NCBI RefSeq assembly: GCF_008639165.1 | Contig: NZ_CP029197.1 | Location: forward strand, 62,001-126,000 | Length of the DNA: 64,000 bases | Reading direction: 5' to 3' | Source of the DNA: Streptomyces venezuelae ATCC 10712 | Lineage (GTDB): Bacteria > Actinomycetota > Actinomycetes > Streptomycetales > Streptomycetaceae | Part shown: piece after piece, positions 33,454 through 42,292 of the stretch | How the letters are laid out: every line of letters starts with the position of its first letter | Numbering within the stretch: position 1 is the first letter of the stretch | The notes under the pieces: generated by a model | The model's input: only the letters and a program-made list of their open reading frames with translations | What the model was told of the DNA's origin: nothing | The model's database searches: none | Made by a program: the position numbers and the translations under genes

Positions 33454-34284
33454 TCATGCCAGGCTCAGCGCGCCCGTCCGCCGGGCGCGGGCCTCCCCCA
33501 CCCGCAGGATCAGTGAGGCGGCGGCGAGGAGGAGGGCGCTCAGGGCTCCGAGGCCGAGCAGGGTGGGGGCCAGGTCGGACACGGTGCGGTGTTCGAGCAG
33601 TGCCCCGCGGACGGCGAGCAGGCTTCCGGTCAGCGGGAAGACCGCGCCGACGACCTGGACGGCGGCGGGGAGCGCGAAGTGCGGCAGCCGGACGCCCGAG
33701 ACGAACCACAGCGGCTCGTCGAGGATCGTGTACAGGAACGCCGAGTCCCTGGAGAACACCAGCAGGCTGTTGAGGAACGCGCCCCACGCCACCGCCGGGA
33801 CCAGCAGCGCCAGGAGGACGATGCCGTACATCCACCAGGCGGCCACCGACAGCGTGCCGAAGCCGGTCAGTGCGGCGACGGTGAAGCAGGTGAGCAGCCA
33901 GGCGTTCTGGAGGAGCGCGCCCGCGCCGTTGGCGATCATCAGGGTGAGTCGGCCGGCCGGCGAGAGGAAGAGCAGTTCCAGGGTGCCCGTGGCCCGCTCG
34001 AAGGAGAGGTGCCAGGCGCTCTGGACGAGGGAGAAGAAGAAGGCGTACGCGAGGGTGCCGGTGGCCAGGAAGGCGAGGAGGCGTTCGGGGTCGGCGGCGA
34101 GCGGCCAGTTCTCGGCCGCCCGGGAGGCCGTGGCGACGGGGCGCAGGGTGTAGTAGGTGGTGGCCAGTTGGAGCACCGGCCAGACGAGCATCGAGAAGAC
34201 GACGAGCGGCTGGCCGAAGAGCCGGCGGTGCTGCTTGAGCGTCTCCGCGGCGAAGACGCGCAGGGCGTGGCGGAGGTGGTTCAC
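33454..34284 (-). CDS. ABC-2 type transporter permease
   Basis: This 276-aa membrane protein has about six helices. An amphipathic start (LRHALRVFAAETLKQHRRLFG) precedes the first helix, and the family GTLELLFLSPAGRLTLMI segment follows the second. It overlaps the ATPase gene by 4 nt. With that ATPase and the second permease it forms an exporter of unknown substrate. Confidence 0.88.
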   Translation of the reverse strand: MNHLRHALRVFAAETLKQHRRLFGQPLVVFSMLVWPVLQLATTYYTLRPVATASRAAENWPLAADPERLLAFLATGTLAYAFFFSLVQSAWHLSFERATGTLELLFLSPAGRLTLMIANGAGALLQNAWLLTCFTVAALTGFGTLSVAAWWMYGIVLLALLVPAVAWGAFLNSLLVFSRDSAFLYTILDEPLWFVSGVRLPHFALPAAVQVVGAVFPLTGSLLAVRGALLEHRTVSDLAPTLLGLGALSALLLAAASLILRVGEARARRTGALSLA

Positions 34285-35441
34285 CGGCCGCCGCCGTGGG
34301 CTCCGGCGGTGTCGGCGGCGTCGACGACGGTCTGTACGGTCCCGGCGGTCCCCTCAGTCCCCGCAGTCCCGGCAGTCGTCCTGTCGGGACTGCGGGCCTC
34401 GGTGCGGGAGCCGGTCGTGGCAGAGGTCGTGTCGGCCGAGCCGCCGCGGGCTGGTCCGTGGGTCGTGAGGCCTGCCTCACCGCGCTCGGCCAGGGTCAGG
34501 ATGGCGTCCTCCAGGCTCGCCTCGGCGATCTCCAGTCCGCCGATGGAGCCGCCCGCCTCGACCACGGCCGCCGTCAGGGGGCCCGCCATGTCGTCGGGGT
34601 GCCGCAGTGTGATGAGTTCGCCGCCGTCGGGGAGGTTTTCGCGGGTGGCTCCGAAGGCGTCCGCGGCGGCCCGGGTGCGTTCGGTCGGGTCGGTGACGGT
34701 CAGCCGGACGGTGCGGTGGCTGCCGGTGGCCGCCTTCAGTGCGGCCGGGCTGCCCTGGGCGAGGTGCCGGCCTGCGGAGATCACGTACACGTGTCCGCAG
34801 AGTTCCTCGACCTCGGCGAGGTAGTGGGAGGTCAGCAGCACGCCGGTGCCGTCGTGGGCGGCGAGGTCGGCGACGACGCGGCGCAGGTCGCGGGCGATCG
34901 GCGCGTCGAGGCCGAGGGTCGGTTCGTCGAGCAGGAGGTAGTCGGGGCGGTTGATGAGGCCGCGGGCGATGGCGAGCCGCTGGGTCATGCCCCGCGAGTA
35001 CCGCTCGACCATGGTGTCGGCGGCGTCGGACAGTCCGACGAGGTCGAGGAGTTCGCCGGTCCTGCGGCGCAGTTCGGCCTTCGGGACGTCGTAGAGCTGG
35101 CCGAAGTACCAGAGGTTCTCGCGGCCGGTCATACGGGTGTAGACCATGCGCTCGCCGCCCGCGATGAGGTTGATGCGGCGGCGTACGGCGCGGGCGTCGC
35201 CGACGGCGTCGAGGCCGTCGACGCGGACGGTCCCGGCGCTGGGACGCAGGAGGGTGGCGAGGATCTTGATGGTGGTGGTCTTCCCGGCGCCGTTGAGGCC
35301 GAGGAGGCCGGTGACGCGGCCGCGCGGGATGTCGAGGTCGAGGCCGTCGACGGCGCGCTTGAGGGTGCGGGGCGCGAAGAGGCCCTTGTCGCGTACGGGG
35401 AAGTCCTTGCGCAGGCCGCGGACTTCGATCGCCGTGGTCAT
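34281..35441 (-). CDS. ABC transporter ATP-binding protein (drug-efflux type)
   Basis: This 386-aa protein has Walker A GLNGAGKTTT, signature YSRGMTQRLAIARGL, Walker B YLLLDEPT and the switch His in LLTSHYLAEVEEL. It resembles the NodI/DrrA-type ATPases of ABC-2 exporters. After residue 310 a Thr/Gly/Ala-rich tail follows (TTAGTAGTEGTAGT) that is not part of the domain. It is the middle gene: its ATG overlaps the upstream permease stop (35441) and its stop overlaps the downstream permease start (34284). Confidence 0.92.
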   Translation of the reverse strand: MTTAIEVRGLRKDFPVRDKGLFAPRTLKRAVDGLDLDIPRGRVTGLLGLNGAGKTTTIKILATLLRPSAGTVRVDGLDAVGDARAVRRRINLIAGGERMVYTRMTGRENLWYFGQLYDVPKAELRRRTGELLDLVGLSDAADTMVERYSRGMTQRLAIARGLINRPDYLLLDEPTLGLDAPIARDLRRVVADLAAHDGTGVLLTSHYLAEVEELCGHVYVISAGRHLAQGSPAALKAATGSHRTVRLTVTDPTERTRAAADAFGATRENLPDGGELITLRHPDDMAGPLTAAVVEAGGSIGGLEIAEASLEDAILTLAERGEAGLTTHGPARGGSADTTSATTGSRTEARSPDRTTAGTAGTEGTAGTVQTVVDAADTAGAHGGGR

Positions 35442-36244
35442 CAGTACGTCCTTTCGGCGGCGCGGGCCTCGGCCCGCGGGAGCCAGGTCAGCCCTATGAA
35501 GAGGTAGGCGCCGGTGAGGAGGGCGCAGACGGCCAGCCTCGGGAGGAGTTCGGGGAGGGACTGGCCGCCGGTGAAGCTGCCGTGCAGGACGTCCATCGCC
35601 GAGGTGGTGGGGAGCAGTTCGGCGAACCACCGCGCCGGCTCCGGGAGGTAGTCGCGCGGGAAGGTGAAGCCGCTGACGAGGCCGAGCACGATGAAGACGG
35701 TGTTCTGCGAGATGTGGGCCTCGCCCGCCGCGATCATGAGCCCGCCGAGGCCGACCGAGAGGGCGAAGACGGCCGCGATCAGCGCGAGTGCGCCGAGCAG
35801 GGCGCCCGGAACGGAGGAGACGGGCACGGTGATGCCGAGCGCGGCGACGACCAGGCCGAGGGTGAAGAACTCGACGATGCTGCTGAGCACGGCGAAGCCA
35901 GTGAAGCCGAGCAGGTACGGGAGCCGGGCGGCGGGTGCGATGAGGAGTGCGCCGAGCGTGCCCTGGCGCTGTTCGGTGATGAGGGCCTTGGCGGACCAGA
36001 GGATCAGCCGGACGGTGAACTGGAAGGCGGTCGCGCCGACGACGATGTAGGCGAGGTAGGCGGTGGTGCCGCTGTCGGCGGCGAAGTCGTCGCCCACTTC
36101 GCCGCCGCCGATGGCGTGGAAGCCGAGGTAGGCGAGCGCGATGGTGAGGGCGGCGGGCAGGACGGTGCCGACCGCGTACGTCCATGGGTAGGCGCGGCGG
36201 GTCATCTGCCAGGTGCGCCAGGCGGTGGCCCGGGCTGTGGGCAT
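35441..36244 (-). CDS. ABC-2 type transporter permease
   Basis: This 267-aa membrane protein has about six helices (AVGTVLPAALTIALAYLGF, VVGATAFQFTVRLILW, and later segments). It contains the family segment EQRQGTLGALLIAPAARLPYLLG after the second helix and FPRDYLPEPARWFAELLPTT before the last helices. It is the first gene of the exporter operon. The upstream region, shared with the divergent HxlR-redoxin gene, holds two tandem palindromes. Confidence 0.88.
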   Translation of the reverse strand: MPTARATAWRTWQMTRRAYPWTYAVGTVLPAALTIALAYLGFHAIGGGEVGDDFAADSGTTAYLAYIVVGATAFQFTVRLILWSAKALITEQRQGTLGALLIAPAARLPYLLGFTGFAVLSSIVEFFTLGLVVAALGITVPVSSVPGALLGALALIAAVFALSVGLGGLMIAAGEAHISQNTVFIVLGLVSGFTFPRDYLPEPARWFAELLPTTSAMDVLHGSFTGGQSLPELLPRLAVCALLTGAYLFIGLTWLPRAEARAAERTY

Positions 36245-36289
36245 GGAAAGAGTTCCTCCCCCGAGGTGTGTGAACCGTGGAAACGAGCG

Positions 36290-36330
36290 AGTTCCGATTG
36301 GGAACTTACAATGAGTTTCTATCGGGAACT
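36290..36330. promoter_or_regulatory. Tandem operator-like palindromes (AGTTCC-N5-GGAACT)
   Basis: AGTTCC-gattg-GGAACT (36290-36306) and AGTTTC-tatcg-GGAACT (36314-36330) are two 17-bp palindromes whose starts are 24 bp apart. They lie between the exporter operon (start 36244) and the HxlR-redoxin gene (start 36380). They are likely binding sites of that regulator for both promoters. Confidence 0.65.
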
Positions 36331-36379
36331 CACTCGATGGCGCAAGATGGATCCGAACAGGACCGGAGGAGGACACGTC

Positions 36380-37261
36380 ATGGCACGAGCCGTGCCCGAC
36401 CGCGACGCAGCCTGCGCCATCGCCCAGGCCGCAGCCGTCGTCGGCGACTGGTGGAGCCTGCTCCTCGTCCGAGAGACGGCGCGCGGGCAGCACCGCTTCG
36501 ACGAGCTCCAGCGCGAGCTCGAGATCTCCCGCAAGGTCCTCACCGAGCGGTTGAACCACCTCGTCGACAGCGGCGTCCTCGACAAGGTCCCGTACCAGGA
36601 GGGCCCGGTGCGCTTCGAGTACCGGCTCAGCGACGCGGGCCGCGCGCTGCTCCCCGTCCTGGTGTCGATGCAGGACTGGGCCGACCGCTGGCTGCTCGGC
36701 GACGGCTCCCTCACCGCCTCCGCCGACGAGCGCAGCGCCGAGGCGCACCGGGTGCACGACCTGCCCGGCGCCCGCCTGCCCCGCCTCACGCTCCCCGCGC
36801 ACACGGGGACCGGGCTCGACCCGGTCGACGCCGACGCCGGGGCCACCGTCCTGTTCTGCTATCCGGCGACCGGCCGCCCGGGCCCCCTGCCGGACGACTG
36901 GCTCGACATCCCCGGCACGGCGGGCTGCACCCTGGAGAACCGGCTGTTCCGCGAGGCGTACGAGCGGTTCACGGCGGCGGGCGTCGCGGTGCGCGGTGTC
37001 AGCACCCAACGCCCGGACGAGCAGCGGGCGTTCGCGGCGGCGGAGGAGATCCCCTTCCCGCTGCTCTCCGACATGGACAACGCGCTCTCGGCGGCCCTCC
37101 GGCTGCCCACCTTCCGCGCGGGCCAGGCCCTCCGGCTGAAGCGGGCGGTGCTCGTGGTCGACCGCGAACGGACCGTGCGGCACGTCCAGTTCCCCGTCAC
37201 GGACATCCCGGCCGCCGTGGAGACGGCGTGGCGGGAGGGATCGGCCGTCGCCTCGGAGTGA
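36380..37261 (+). CDS. HxlR-family regulator fused to a peroxiredoxin-like domain
   Basis: This is a 293-aa fusion. Residues 5-105 form an HxlR winged helix (CAIAQAAAVVGDWWSLLLVR, LEISRKVLTERLNHLVDSGVL, YRLSDAGRALLPVL). Residues 140-290 form a thioredoxin-fold AhpC/TSA-like domain (GATVLFCYPATG, GTAGCTLENRLFREAYERF, RAFAAAEEIPFPLLSDMD) with a Cys in the peroxidatic position (AGCT). ATG 36380 follows GGAGGAGG. It probably senses peroxide or thiol state through the attached domain and controls the divergent ABC exporter. The resolving Cys is not obvious. Confidence 0.87.
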   Translation: MARAVPDRDAACAIAQAAAVVGDWWSLLLVRETARGQHRFDELQRELEISRKVLTERLNHLVDSGVLDKVPYQEGPVRFEYRLSDAGRALLPVLVSMQDWADRWLLGDGSLTASADERSAEAHRVHDLPGARLPRLTLPAHTGTGLDPVDADAGATVLFCYPATGRPGPLPDDWLDIPGTAGCTLENRLFREAYERFTAAGVAVRGVSTQRPDEQRAFAAAEEIPFPLLSDMDNALSAALRLPTFRAGQALRLKRAVLVVDRERTVRHVQFPVTDIPAAVETAWREGSAVASE

Positions 37262-37267
37262 CGGACG

Positions 37268-37499
37268 GCCGGCCGGCTACGCAAACCGCCCCGGCGCGTG
37301 GCGCGTCCTCGCCCTCGACGCCGCCGGCCGGGCGAGCCCGAGGGCCTTGCCGCCGAGGAGCCGGCCGGCTGCTCTGGGACCTCCATCCGGGTACGTGCTC
37401 CACCCCGGCGACCGGGTCGTGGTCGCCGCCACCCGGGCGGGGCTCGCCGAGCTGCTCGGCGAGGCGGCGCCGAGTCGGCGGACGGAGCGGCGGGTCTGA
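37268..37499 (+). pseudogene. C-terminal remnant of an NAD-binding (RCK/TrkA-like) ion-channel protein
   Basis: Successive frames give NRPGAWRVLALDAAGR, then LLWDLHPG, then (after a shift) YVLHPGDRVVVAATRAGLAE and LLGE before TGA 37497-37499. In order these match the last segment of Streptomyces two-RCK NAD-binding proteins (xxPGAWRVLALD...WDLHPGYVLRPxDRVVxAATRxGLAELL). The first 90% of the gene is missing and at least one frameshift remains. It follows the HxlR-redoxin gene directly, so it is probably a deletion scar. Confidence 0.6.
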
Positions 37500-37608
37500 G
37501 ATGCCCCCCACGCATGTGAGGTTCCCCCACGGGAATCGATCTTGCGTTCCGGCCCCGGTCGTGTTCGTATGTCATGTCTTTCTCATGATCATTACTTTGG
37601 GGGCAGAA

Positions 37609-38931
37609 ATGACCAGAGGCATGGACCGCAGATCCGTCATCCGCGGCATGGCGACGGCCGGGGCCGGCGCCGCCGCCGGCGCGCTGGCGATGGGGAGCGG
37701 CCCGGCCTACGCGGCGGGTTCGGGGGACGACCCGTACAGCGTGGACGTCATCGCCAAGGGGGCCGACCCGACCGGTGCGACCCCCAGCGACGCCGCCTTC
37801 CGCGCCGCCGCCGCCGAGGTACTCGCCTCGTTCCAGCCCGACCCGATCTCGGGGGCCGTCCCGAAGAAGGTCCTGGTGATCCCGCCGGGCACGTACCTCC
37901 TGACGCAGCCGGACTCGCTGCTGCCGAACGTCAACGGCGAGGGCGGCGGCGGCATCGTCGACGGCCTGTCGATCACGGGTTACGGCAAGCGGCTCTCCCG
38001 CATCGTGTACTCGCCGGCGGCGAACGACACCACCCTGTGGACGAACTACCAGCGCTACAAGAACATCCGGATCTCCGGGCTCACGTTCACCAGCACCAAC
38101 GCCACGTCGAGCTTCAACTACGCCTACTCGTCGGCGACCTACGGCGTCCAGGACACCTGGTACACCGACGTCGAGTGGCGCGGCAGCTGGAAGCGCGGCA
38201 TCGGCCTGGACGGCCCGGCCACCACCTCGAACCTGAACAGCGAGATGGGCTGGGACCACTGCCAGGTCGGCGGCTCGTACTCCGACGCGTTCCTCGTCAT
38301 GGGGATGACGCCGGCCGCGACGCAGCAGGACCAGTTCCTCAACTACTGGTTCCGCGACTGCAAGGTGGAGTACCAGTCCGGGGTGTTCGTGAAGAACAAC
38401 CGGGGCGGTTCGATGAACTTCATCGGCGGCTCCTACATCCTCACGGACGCGGCGTCGACCGGCACGTTCTTCCAGCTCACGGCCGACGCCACCACGCGGG
38501 CCGACTCCGTCAACCGGCTGTACGCGCAGGGCATCCGCTTCGAGCTGCGCGGTGTCGGCCACAAGGTGATCGACTCCCGGTGGTACAAGGGCAACATCAC
38601 CTTCGAGTCGTGCGACGACACCGCGCTGAGCTTCAAGTCCTGGGCTCCGGACGCGGTGACGCACGTGTACGACTTCAACGCCAACGGCTCCCGCGGCCCG
38701 ATGGTGCGGTACGTGGACTGCGGGCTCATGGGCTCGCACCAGGTGACGACCGGGGCGACGCCGACCACCAACGGCAAGGTGCTGTACGACGGTTGCCGGT
38801 TCATCGACATGTCGACCGCGACCGGGACGACCGGGTTCCTCCGCTGGACCGGATCCGCCGCGCCCCGCCACGAGATGCGTGACTGCCTCATCGGCGCGAA
38901 CTACCTGGCGGACGTGAAGTACCCCGCCTGA
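37609..38931 (+). CDS. Secreted pectate-lyase-superfamily beta-helix protein
   Basis: This 440-aa protein has a Tat signal (DRRSVIRGMATAGAGAAAG to GPAYAA). A Pectate_lyase_3-type start follows (VDVIAKGADPTGATPSDAAF), a PPGTYLLT segment and many beta-helix rungs (IRISGLTFT, HCQVGGSYSDAF, FRDCKVEYQSG, FIGGSYIL, VDCGLMG). It probably degrades or binds an extracellular polysaccharide. ATG 37609 has a GGGGG sequence 6-7 nt upstream; ATG 37621 is possible. No catalytic residues can be named with confidence. A strong hairpin terminator follows. Confidence 0.82.
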   Translation: MTRGMDRRSVIRGMATAGAGAAAGALAMGSGPAYAAGSGDDPYSVDVIAKGADPTGATPSDAAFRAAAAEVLASFQPDPISGAVPKKVLVIPPGTYLLTQPDSLLPNVNGEGGGGIVDGLSITGYGKRLSRIVYSPAANDTTLWTNYQRYKNIRISGLTFTSTNATSSFNYAYSSATYGVQDTWYTDVEWRGSWKRGIGLDGPATTSNLNSEMGWDHCQVGGSYSDAFLVMGMTPAATQQDQFLNYWFRDCKVEYQSGVFVKNNRGGSMNFIGGSYILTDAASTGTFFQLTADATTRADSVNRLYAQGIRFELRGVGHKVIDSRWYKGNITFESCDDTALSFKSWAPDAVTHVYDFNANGSRGPMVRYVDCGLMGSHQVTTGATPTTNGKVLYDGCRFIDMSTATGTTGFLRWTGSAAPRHEMRDCLIGANYLADVKYPA

Positions 38932-38949
38932 TCGCCGGCACCGGATCGG

Positions 38950-38987
38950 ACGGTGGGGGCCGCGACGGTCGTCGCGGCCCCCACCGT
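38950..38987. terminator. Strong hairpin terminator, 17-bp perfect stem
   Basis: ACGGTGGGGGCCGCGAC (38950-38966) pairs without mismatch with 38971-38987 around GGTC. It follows the beta-helix gene stop by 19 nt and insulates the PHO-controlled phytase promoter downstream. Confidence 0.85.
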
Positions 38988-39001
38988 CGTCCAGGCCCCT
39001 G

Positions 39002-39023
39002 GTTCACCAGGCGTACACCTGGA
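39002..39023 (+). promoter_or_regulatory. PHO box upstream of the phytase gene
   Basis: GTTCACCAGGC (39002-39012) and GTACACCTGGA (39013-39023) are adjacent 11-nt direct repeats matching the PhoP consensus G(G/T)TCAYYYR(G/C)G in the first unit and most of the second. They lie about 95 nt upstream of the phytase start, as expected for phosphate-starvation control. Confidence 0.65.
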
Positions 39024-39118
39024 CTTCGGATCTCCGGCCGTACGGTGGCCGCCGGGCCGACACGGAGGGGCAGCACGCTCACGCAGGACGTACAAGCCCC
39101 CCTCCCGAGGAGACTTGC

Positions 39119-40429
39119 GTGACTCGCCCCACCACCGCCCGGTCGCTCGTGCTGGTCGTGACCACCGCGCTCGCGGCCGCGGCCCTGGCCGTACCGGCCC
39201 AGGCCCACCACCGTGGTTCCGCCGGTTCGCCGCCGGTCGTCACCCCCCGCGCGGAGACGCCGGTCCTGCACGACGACGACGCGGGCGGCAACGCCGACGC
39301 GGACGACCCCGCGATCTGGCGCAACGCCGCGGCCCCCGGCCGCAGCCTCGTCATCGCGACCGCCAAGGAGGGCGGCCTGCGCGTCTACGACCTGGACGCG
39401 CGACCGGTGCAGTCGATAGCCGCGCCGCCGGCCGCCGGGCCGGACGACGCCCCCGGCCGGTTCAACAACGTCGACCTCGTGCAGGGCCTGCGCCTCTCCA
39501 CCGGGCGCGCCGACCTGGCCGTGACCAGCGACCGCGGCCACGACCGGCTGCGGTTCTACCGCATCGACCGCGACCGTCCGGGCGGCCCGCTCACCGACGT
39601 CACCGACCCCGCCGCACCGGCCGTCTTCTCGCGGGACCAGGCCGAGGTCAACGACCAGCGGACCGCGTACGGCCTGGCCACCTGGACCGACCCTGCGTCC
39701 GGCACATCCTTCGCCCTGGTCAGCCGGCGCGAGCGGACCAGCATCACCCTGCTCGAACTGCTTCCGGCGGCGGGCGGCAAGGTCACGTACCGCACGGTCC
39801 GCACCCTGGACCTGCCCGCCACCTTCCGGCTCCCCGACGGCACCTCGTGGGCCCCGTGCGGCGAGCCCGGCGAACTGCCGCAGGTCGAGGGCATGGTCGT
39901 CGACCCGGCCAACGGCACGCTGTACGCCGGGCAGGAGGACATCGGCATCTGGCGGCTGCGCGCCGACCTCACCGGCACGCCGCGGCTGGTCGACAAGGTC
40001 CGCGAGTACGGCGTCCCCGGCGTCTACGACGAGGAGACGGAGGAGTGCACGCCGGGCGCCGACCCCGGCTTCGGCGGGACGCGGATCTCCTCGGACGTCG
40101 AAGGCCTGACGCTGCTCACCGAGTCCGACGGTGACGGCTACCTCCTCGCCTCCAGCCAGGGCGACAACACCTTCGCCGCCTACGACCGCGAGCTCGCCGA
40201 CCACAACGAGTACGAGGGCGGCTTCCGGGTCGCTCCCGCGAGCGCCGCGCTGGACGGCTCCGAGGAGTGCGACGGCGCCGCCGCCCTGAACGCTCCCCTC
40301 GGCGCGAAGTACCCTCACGGACTGCTCGTCGTGCAGGACGGTCACGACGCCCCCGGCGACGGCGACCGGCCGGCGACGAACTTCAAGTTCGTCGACCTGG
40401 GCCTCGTCCTGACCGCCCTCGACGACTGA
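39119..40429 (+). CDS. Secreted beta-propeller phytase
   Basis: This 436-aa protein has a signal peptide (LVLVVTTALAAAALAVPAQAHH). It follows the beta-propeller phytase family: DADDPAIWRNAAAPGRSLVI, VIATAKEGGLRVYDLD, FNNVDLV, TSDRGHDRLRFYRID, VEGMVVDP, LYAGQEDIGIW, SSDVEGLTLL and a C-terminal TNFKFVDLG. Asp/Glu residues around the channel bind Ca2+. It releases phosphate from phytate outside the cell. GTG 39119 follows GAGGAGA. The PHO box upstream fits phosphate-limited expression. Confidence 0.92.
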   Translation: MTRPTTARSLVLVVTTALAAAALAVPAQAHHRGSAGSPPVVTPRAETPVLHDDDAGGNADADDPAIWRNAAAPGRSLVIATAKEGGLRVYDLDARPVQSIAAPPAAGPDDAPGRFNNVDLVQGLRLSTGRADLAVTSDRGHDRLRFYRIDRDRPGGPLTDVTDPAAPAVFSRDQAEVNDQRTAYGLATWTDPASGTSFALVSRRERTSITLLELLPAAGGKVTYRTVRTLDLPATFRLPDGTSWAPCGEPGELPQVEGMVVDPANGTLYAGQEDIGIWRLRADLTGTPRLVDKVREYGVPGVYDEETEECTPGADPGFGGTRISSDVEGLTLLTESDGDGYLLASSQGDNTFAAYDRELADHNEYEGGFRVAPASAALDGSEECDGAAALNAPLGAKYPHGLLVVQDGHDAPGDGDRPATNFKFVDLGLVLTALDD

Positions 40430-40520
40430 CCCCCGCCCCCCTCACTCGCCGCACCGGCCGCCGGGTTCACCGCCCCGGCGGCCGCTGCCGTGTCACACGG
40501 TCGGGAGCGGGGCCGCCGGG

Positions 40521-41654
40521 CTAGTACGGCTTGGCCAGGGCGTGGGCGGCGCCGGGGATGCCGACCTTCAGGAGGGCGTCCTCGTCGGGGGTCGTCGGCG
40601 CGCCCATCTCCTGCTTCAGGACGGCTCGCGACAGGGCCTGGACCCACATCGCGCGGGGCCTGCGGCGGAGTTCCCAGGCTTCGAGGGCCGCGGGCACCGT
40701 CGGGGCGGAGTCCAGGGACTCGGCGAGGACCAGGGCGTCCTCGACGGCCATCGCCGCGCCCTGGGCGAGGTGCGGGGTGGAGGCGTGGGCCGCGTCGCCG
40801 GCCAGGGCCACCCGGCCGACGTGCCAGGGCTCTTCGACGGTCACCTGCGAGATGCGGGAGTAGACCACGGCGGTGGGGTCGGTGACGGCGGAGAGCGCTT
40901 CGGCGACCGGGCCGGAGAACGCCGCGAGGCGCTGCGCGAGCTGCTCGTGCGCCTGCTCCGGGTCGGGGCGGAAGTCCTCGGCCTCGGCGAACACGGAGCC
41001 CAGGTACATGAGTTCGTCCGTGATCGGGGTGAGGAGGGCCTTCGCCTCCTTGCCCGCCGTGGCCATGACGACGCCCTGCACGTAGGGGTGCCGGGGCAGG
41101 GTGACCCGCCAGTTCGCGAAGCCGGTGTACTCGGGGACGTACCGGTCGCCGTAGAGGCGGGTGCGCAGCGGGGAACCGATGCCGTCGAAGCCGACGACCA
41201 GGTCCCAGCGGTCCGTGGCGCCGTCGGAGAGCGTCACGGTGACGCCCGTACCGTCGTCGTCGAGTTCGGTCACGGTGACGCCGAAGCGGACCTTCGCGCC
41301 GGCGGCGACGGCGGCGTCGCCGAGCACCTTGGCGAGCGCGGGCCGCGGTATGCCGTTTGCCGCCGGGACGTCGCCCATGCGCGGCTGCGGGATGCGGGCG
41401 AGCGTGTTCCCCGCGGGGTCGGCGATCGTCAGGATCTCCCACTCGAACCCGGCGTCGAGGCAGGCGTCGAGCACGCCGAGCTCCCGCATGACGTGCAGGG
41501 CGTTCGTCGGCTGGATGATGCCGACGCCGAGCGCGTCGAGCTCGTCGCGGATCTCCGCGATCTCCACGGTGTGGCCGCGCCGGGCGAGGGCGGTGGCGAG
41601 CGCGAGGCCGCCGATGCCTCCGCCGTGGATGAGGACGCGCAGGGATGCTGCCAT
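40521..41654 (-). CDS. FAD-dependent aromatic monooxygenase (PHBH/UbiH type)
   Basis: This 377-aa flavoprotein has the ADP-binding GGGIGGLALA near the start, the DG motif region in VVGFDGIGSPLR and the GD motif VALAGDAAHASTPHLAQGAA. Together these mark class A hydroxylases using FAD and NAD(P)H. Substrate unknown; salicylate- or kynurenine-like aromatics are the family norm. It lies 66 nt after the conservon GTPase on the same strand, so it may be cotranscribed as an accessory enzyme. Confidence 0.9.
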   Translation of the reverse strand: MAASLRVLIHGGGIGGLALATALARRGHTVEIAEIRDELDALGVGIIQPTNALHVMRELGVLDACLDAGFEWEILTIADPAGNTLARIPQPRMGDVPAANGIPRPALAKVLGDAAVAAGAKVRFGVTVTELDDDGTGVTVTLSDGATDRWDLVVGFDGIGSPLRTRLYGDRYVPEYTGFANWRVTLPRHPYVQGVVMATAGKEAKALLTPITDELMYLGSVFAEAEDFRPDPEQAHEQLAQRLAAFSGPVAEALSAVTDPTAVVYSRISQVTVEEPWHVGRVALAGDAAHASTPHLAQGAAMAVEDALVLAESLDSAPTVPAALEAWELRRRPRAMWVQALSRAVLKQEMGAPTTPDEDALLKVGIPGAAHALAKPY

Positions 41655-41720
41655 TTCGGATGTCTCCAGAACGTGACGGGATGGGGGCGGAGGTGGAGGC
41701 AGGGCGGGCGGCCTTGTTCG

Positions 41721-42287
41721 TCAGACCGGGGCCGGGAGCCTCATCAGGTGGTCGACGAGGGCCAGCAGGACGTCCTTGTCGAAGCCGCGCTGCCGGACGT
41801 CTCCGATGAGGAGGGGGACGTGCGGGTCGAGGTCGAGCGCGGAGCGGATCTCCTCCGCCGTACGGGTGTTGTGCCCGTCGAAGCAGTTGATGGCGACCAC
41901 GAACGGGATCCCGCGGCTCTCGAAGAAGTCGATCGAGGCGAAGCTGGTGTCGAGCCGCCGCGTGTCGGCGATGACGACCCCGCCGAGCGCGCCGTTGACC
42001 AGGTCGTTCCACATGAACCAGAAACGTTCCTGGCCGGGCGTGCCGAAGAGGTACACGACGAGCTCGTCGCTGACCGTGATGCGCCCGAAGTCCAGGGCGA
42101 CGGTCGTCGTCTCCTTCGCCCCGACGCCGGCCAGGTCGTCGACGCCGACGCTGGCCTTGGTGAGGTACTCCTCGGTGCGCAGCGGCGTGACCTCGCTGAC
42201 CGCGCCCACCATGGTCGTCTTGCCGACGCCGAAGCCGCCGGCGATGAGGATCTTGACGGCGGCAGGGGCCGCCTGAGTGCTGGTCAT
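41721..42287 (-). CDS. cvnD: Conservon GTPase (CvnD-type)
   Basis: This 188-aa small GTP-binding protein of the MglA/CvnD type has a P-loop GGFGVGKTTMVGA, G2 Thr region KASVGVDD, G3 FGTPGQERF and G4 NCFD. It is a prokaryotic Ras-like switch thought to cycle with CvnB and the CvnA sensor at the membrane. The gene lies 5 nt after the DUF742 gene. Conservons in Streptomyces affect differentiation and antibiotic production, and which of the paralogous sets this is cannot be told here. Confidence 0.93.
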   Translation of the reverse strand: MTSTQAAPAAVKILIAGGFGVGKTTMVGAVSEVTPLRTEEYLTKASVGVDDLAGVGAKETTTVALDFGRITVSDELVVYLFGTPGQERFWFMWNDLVNGALGGVVIADTRRLDTSFASIDFFESRGIPFVVAINCFDGHNTRTAEEIRSALDLDPHVPLLIGDVRQRGFDKDVLLALVDHLMRLPAPV

Positions 42288-42292
42288 GGGGT

